NCBI RefSeq assembly: GCF_016695175.1 | Contig: NZ_CP068023.1 | Coordinates: 2,805,501-2,869,500, forward strand | DNA from: Pseudoalteromonas sp. GCY | GTDB taxonomy: Bacteria; Pseudomonadota; Gammaproteobacteria; Enterobacterales; Alteromonadaceae | DNA: 64,000 nt | Reading direction: 5' to 3' | Shown here: positions 63,146-64,000 of the stretch, piece after piece | Numbering within the stretch: the first letter of the stretch is position 1 | Layout of the letters: every line of letters begins with the position of its first letter | The notes under the pieces: model-generated | Seen by the model: the letters and a program-made list of their open reading frames with translations, nothing else | What the model was told of the DNA's origin: nothing | Database searches by the model: none | Position numbers and translations under genes: made by a program

Positions 63146-64000
63146 ATGAAAAAGCTCGCCTTTATTATTGCATCCTTAGCAATATTAAGTGGTTGTGAAA
63201 TCACACAAGAAACACCATTGGAAACTGCAACTGAGCAAGTGAAGCAGGCCAACTTAGATCACGCGAGCCCTTATGATATCTCTCAAACACTCAGTACCTC
63301 ATGGCAAGACGAAGATGAAGATGCTGTGCCTGTATTTGACGATGTATGGGAGCGGATCCGTTATCAGTTATCTATCGAAGTACCACAAAATAGACCGGTT
63401 GTCGCCGAACGTAATTACTATCAACGTCACCAAGCCTATTTAGACCGTATCGCAAAACGTGCAGAGCCTTACCTCTACTACATTGTTGAAGAAGTAGAAA
63501 AGCGCAACATGCCTGTTGAAATCGCGTTGTTACCCATTGTGGAAAGCGCATTCGATCCATTTGGCTACTCACACCGCACCGCTTCCGGTATTTGGCAATT
63601 TATGCCACAAACTGGTGAACGCTTTAACCTTAAACAAAATTGGTGGTATGACGGTCGTCGCGATATTATCGCATCAACGCAAGCGGCACTTGATTATCTC
63701 ACCTATCTCCATAAAACGCTGGAGGGCGATTGGTTAAACGCAATTGCAGCTTACAACTCAGGCGAAGGCCGATTGCTCAATGCAATCCGAAAAAATCGTA
63801 AAAAGCATTTGCCTACCGATTTTTGGTCTCTCGATTTACCTCGCGAAACCACCGCGTATGTTCCTAAATTACTTGCCTTATCCGACCTCTTAAAACGCTC
63901 AGATGAATTTAAGGTCGCGTGGCAGCCTATAATCAATGCCCAAGTTGTTGATACCGTTGAGGTTGGGTCACAAATTGATTTAGCGCTTGCCGCTGAAATG
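63146..64000 (+). CDS. mltD: Membrane-bound lytic murein transglycosylase D (3' end beyond window)
   Basis: 285 residues visible, open to the right edge. Lipoprotein signal ends at LAILSGCE (Cys17). SLT domain with catalytic Glu in ALLPIVESAFDPFGYS, then GIWQFMPQTGERF and AIAAYNSGEGRL. LysM repeats expected at the C-terminus lie outside the window. It cleaves peptidoglycan glycan strands from the outer-membrane inner face. Next to gloB as in E. coli. Confidence 0.96.
   Translation, partial: MKKLAFIIASLAILSGCEITQETPLETATEQVKQANLDHASPYDISQTLSTSWQDEDEDAVPVFDDVWERIRYQLSIEVPQNRPVVAERNYYQRHQAYLDRIAKRAEPYLYYIVEEVEKRNMPVEIALLPIVESAFDPFGYSHRTASGIWQFMPQTGERFNLKQNWWYDGRRDIIASTQAALDYLTYLHKTLEGDWLNAIAAYNSGEGRLLNAIRKNRKKHLPTDFWSLDLPRETTAYVPKLLALSDLLKRSDEFKVAWQPIINAQVVDTVEVGSQIDLALAAEM

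Overview
The window reads as a chromosomal segment of a marine gammaproteobacterium of the Alteromonadales, most likely Pseudoalteromonas. The support is a set of housekeeping blocks in gammaproteobacterial order (rpsP-rimM-trmD-rplS, ffh, rpsT/murJ/ribF/ileS/lspA/fkpB/ispH, dnaQ/rnhA/gloB/mltD next to tRNA-Asp), a large TonB-dependent receptor of the Alteromonadales/Xanthomonadales type, and small dispersed repeats with ATACCAATT ends. The genus is inferred from general resemblance, not from a database search.

Layout. (1) 1-13116 is a carbohydrate locus: a TonB receptor (cut by the left edge), divergent cutC plus a glucosamine/GlcNAc-type kinase, a PAS-AraC regulator, then a rightward operon of Gfo/Idh/MocA oxidoreductase, TIM-barrel isomerase, MFS permease, DUF1080 lipoprotein (3-keto-glycoside hydrolase family), GMC flavoprotein, a Tat-exported gluconate-dehydrogenase-subunit-3-like partner and a secreted TIM-barrel protein. 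Together they fit an oxidative glycoside pathway: outer-membrane uptake, periplasmic 3-oxidation, hydrolysis or elimination of the keto-glycoside, import, and cytosolic reduction or isomerisation. (2) 13117-15395 is a small accessory island whose non-coding parts look like integron attC sites, all in one orientation. It carries a HEPN-like protein, a membrane protein and a yefM-yoeB toxin-antitoxin pair, plus REP-like palindromes; no integrase lies in the window. (3) 15396-24415 holds tyrA, the rplS-trmD-rimM-rpsP operon, a tannase/feruloyl-esterase gene between rpsP and ffh, ffh, ypjD and a CNNM/CBS transporter-like gene whose 3' end runs into a 162-bp MITE-like element. (4) 24628-33942 holds a lytic transglycosylase-like lipoprotein, gshA, an MDR reductase, clpB with a heat-shock-type promoter, pgeF, rluD, bamD and glnB. 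(5) 34080-42620 is a type IV pilus block: two rightward GspH/FimT pseudopilins facing a leftward pilV-pilW-pilX-pilY1-pilE operon, followed by a FimS/AlgR-like two-component pair. (6) 42634-50607 is the ispH-fkpB-lspA-ileS-ribF / murJ / rpsT block. (7) 50701-56929 holds a single-domain response regulator, an unknown small membrane protein and the SOS mutasome imuA-imuB-dnaE2 with a clear LexA box. (8) 57172-58540 is a tRNA-Asp(GUC) array: seven intact genes behind one stringent-type promoter, ending in two decayed tRNA copies embedded in ~197-bp tandem repeats. (9) 58568-64000 holds a TIGR03503-type membrane protein, dnaQ, rnhA, a YafS-like methyltransferase, gloB and the start of mltD (cut by the right edge).

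The most unusual parts are the attC-like cassette island with its toxin-antitoxin operon, the tRNA-Asp array with tandemly repeated pseudo-tRNAs, and the compartmentalised 3-keto-glycoside locus. Start codons were moved from the longest reading frame where a ribosome-binding site or family alignment favoured an internal start; each such case is noted.
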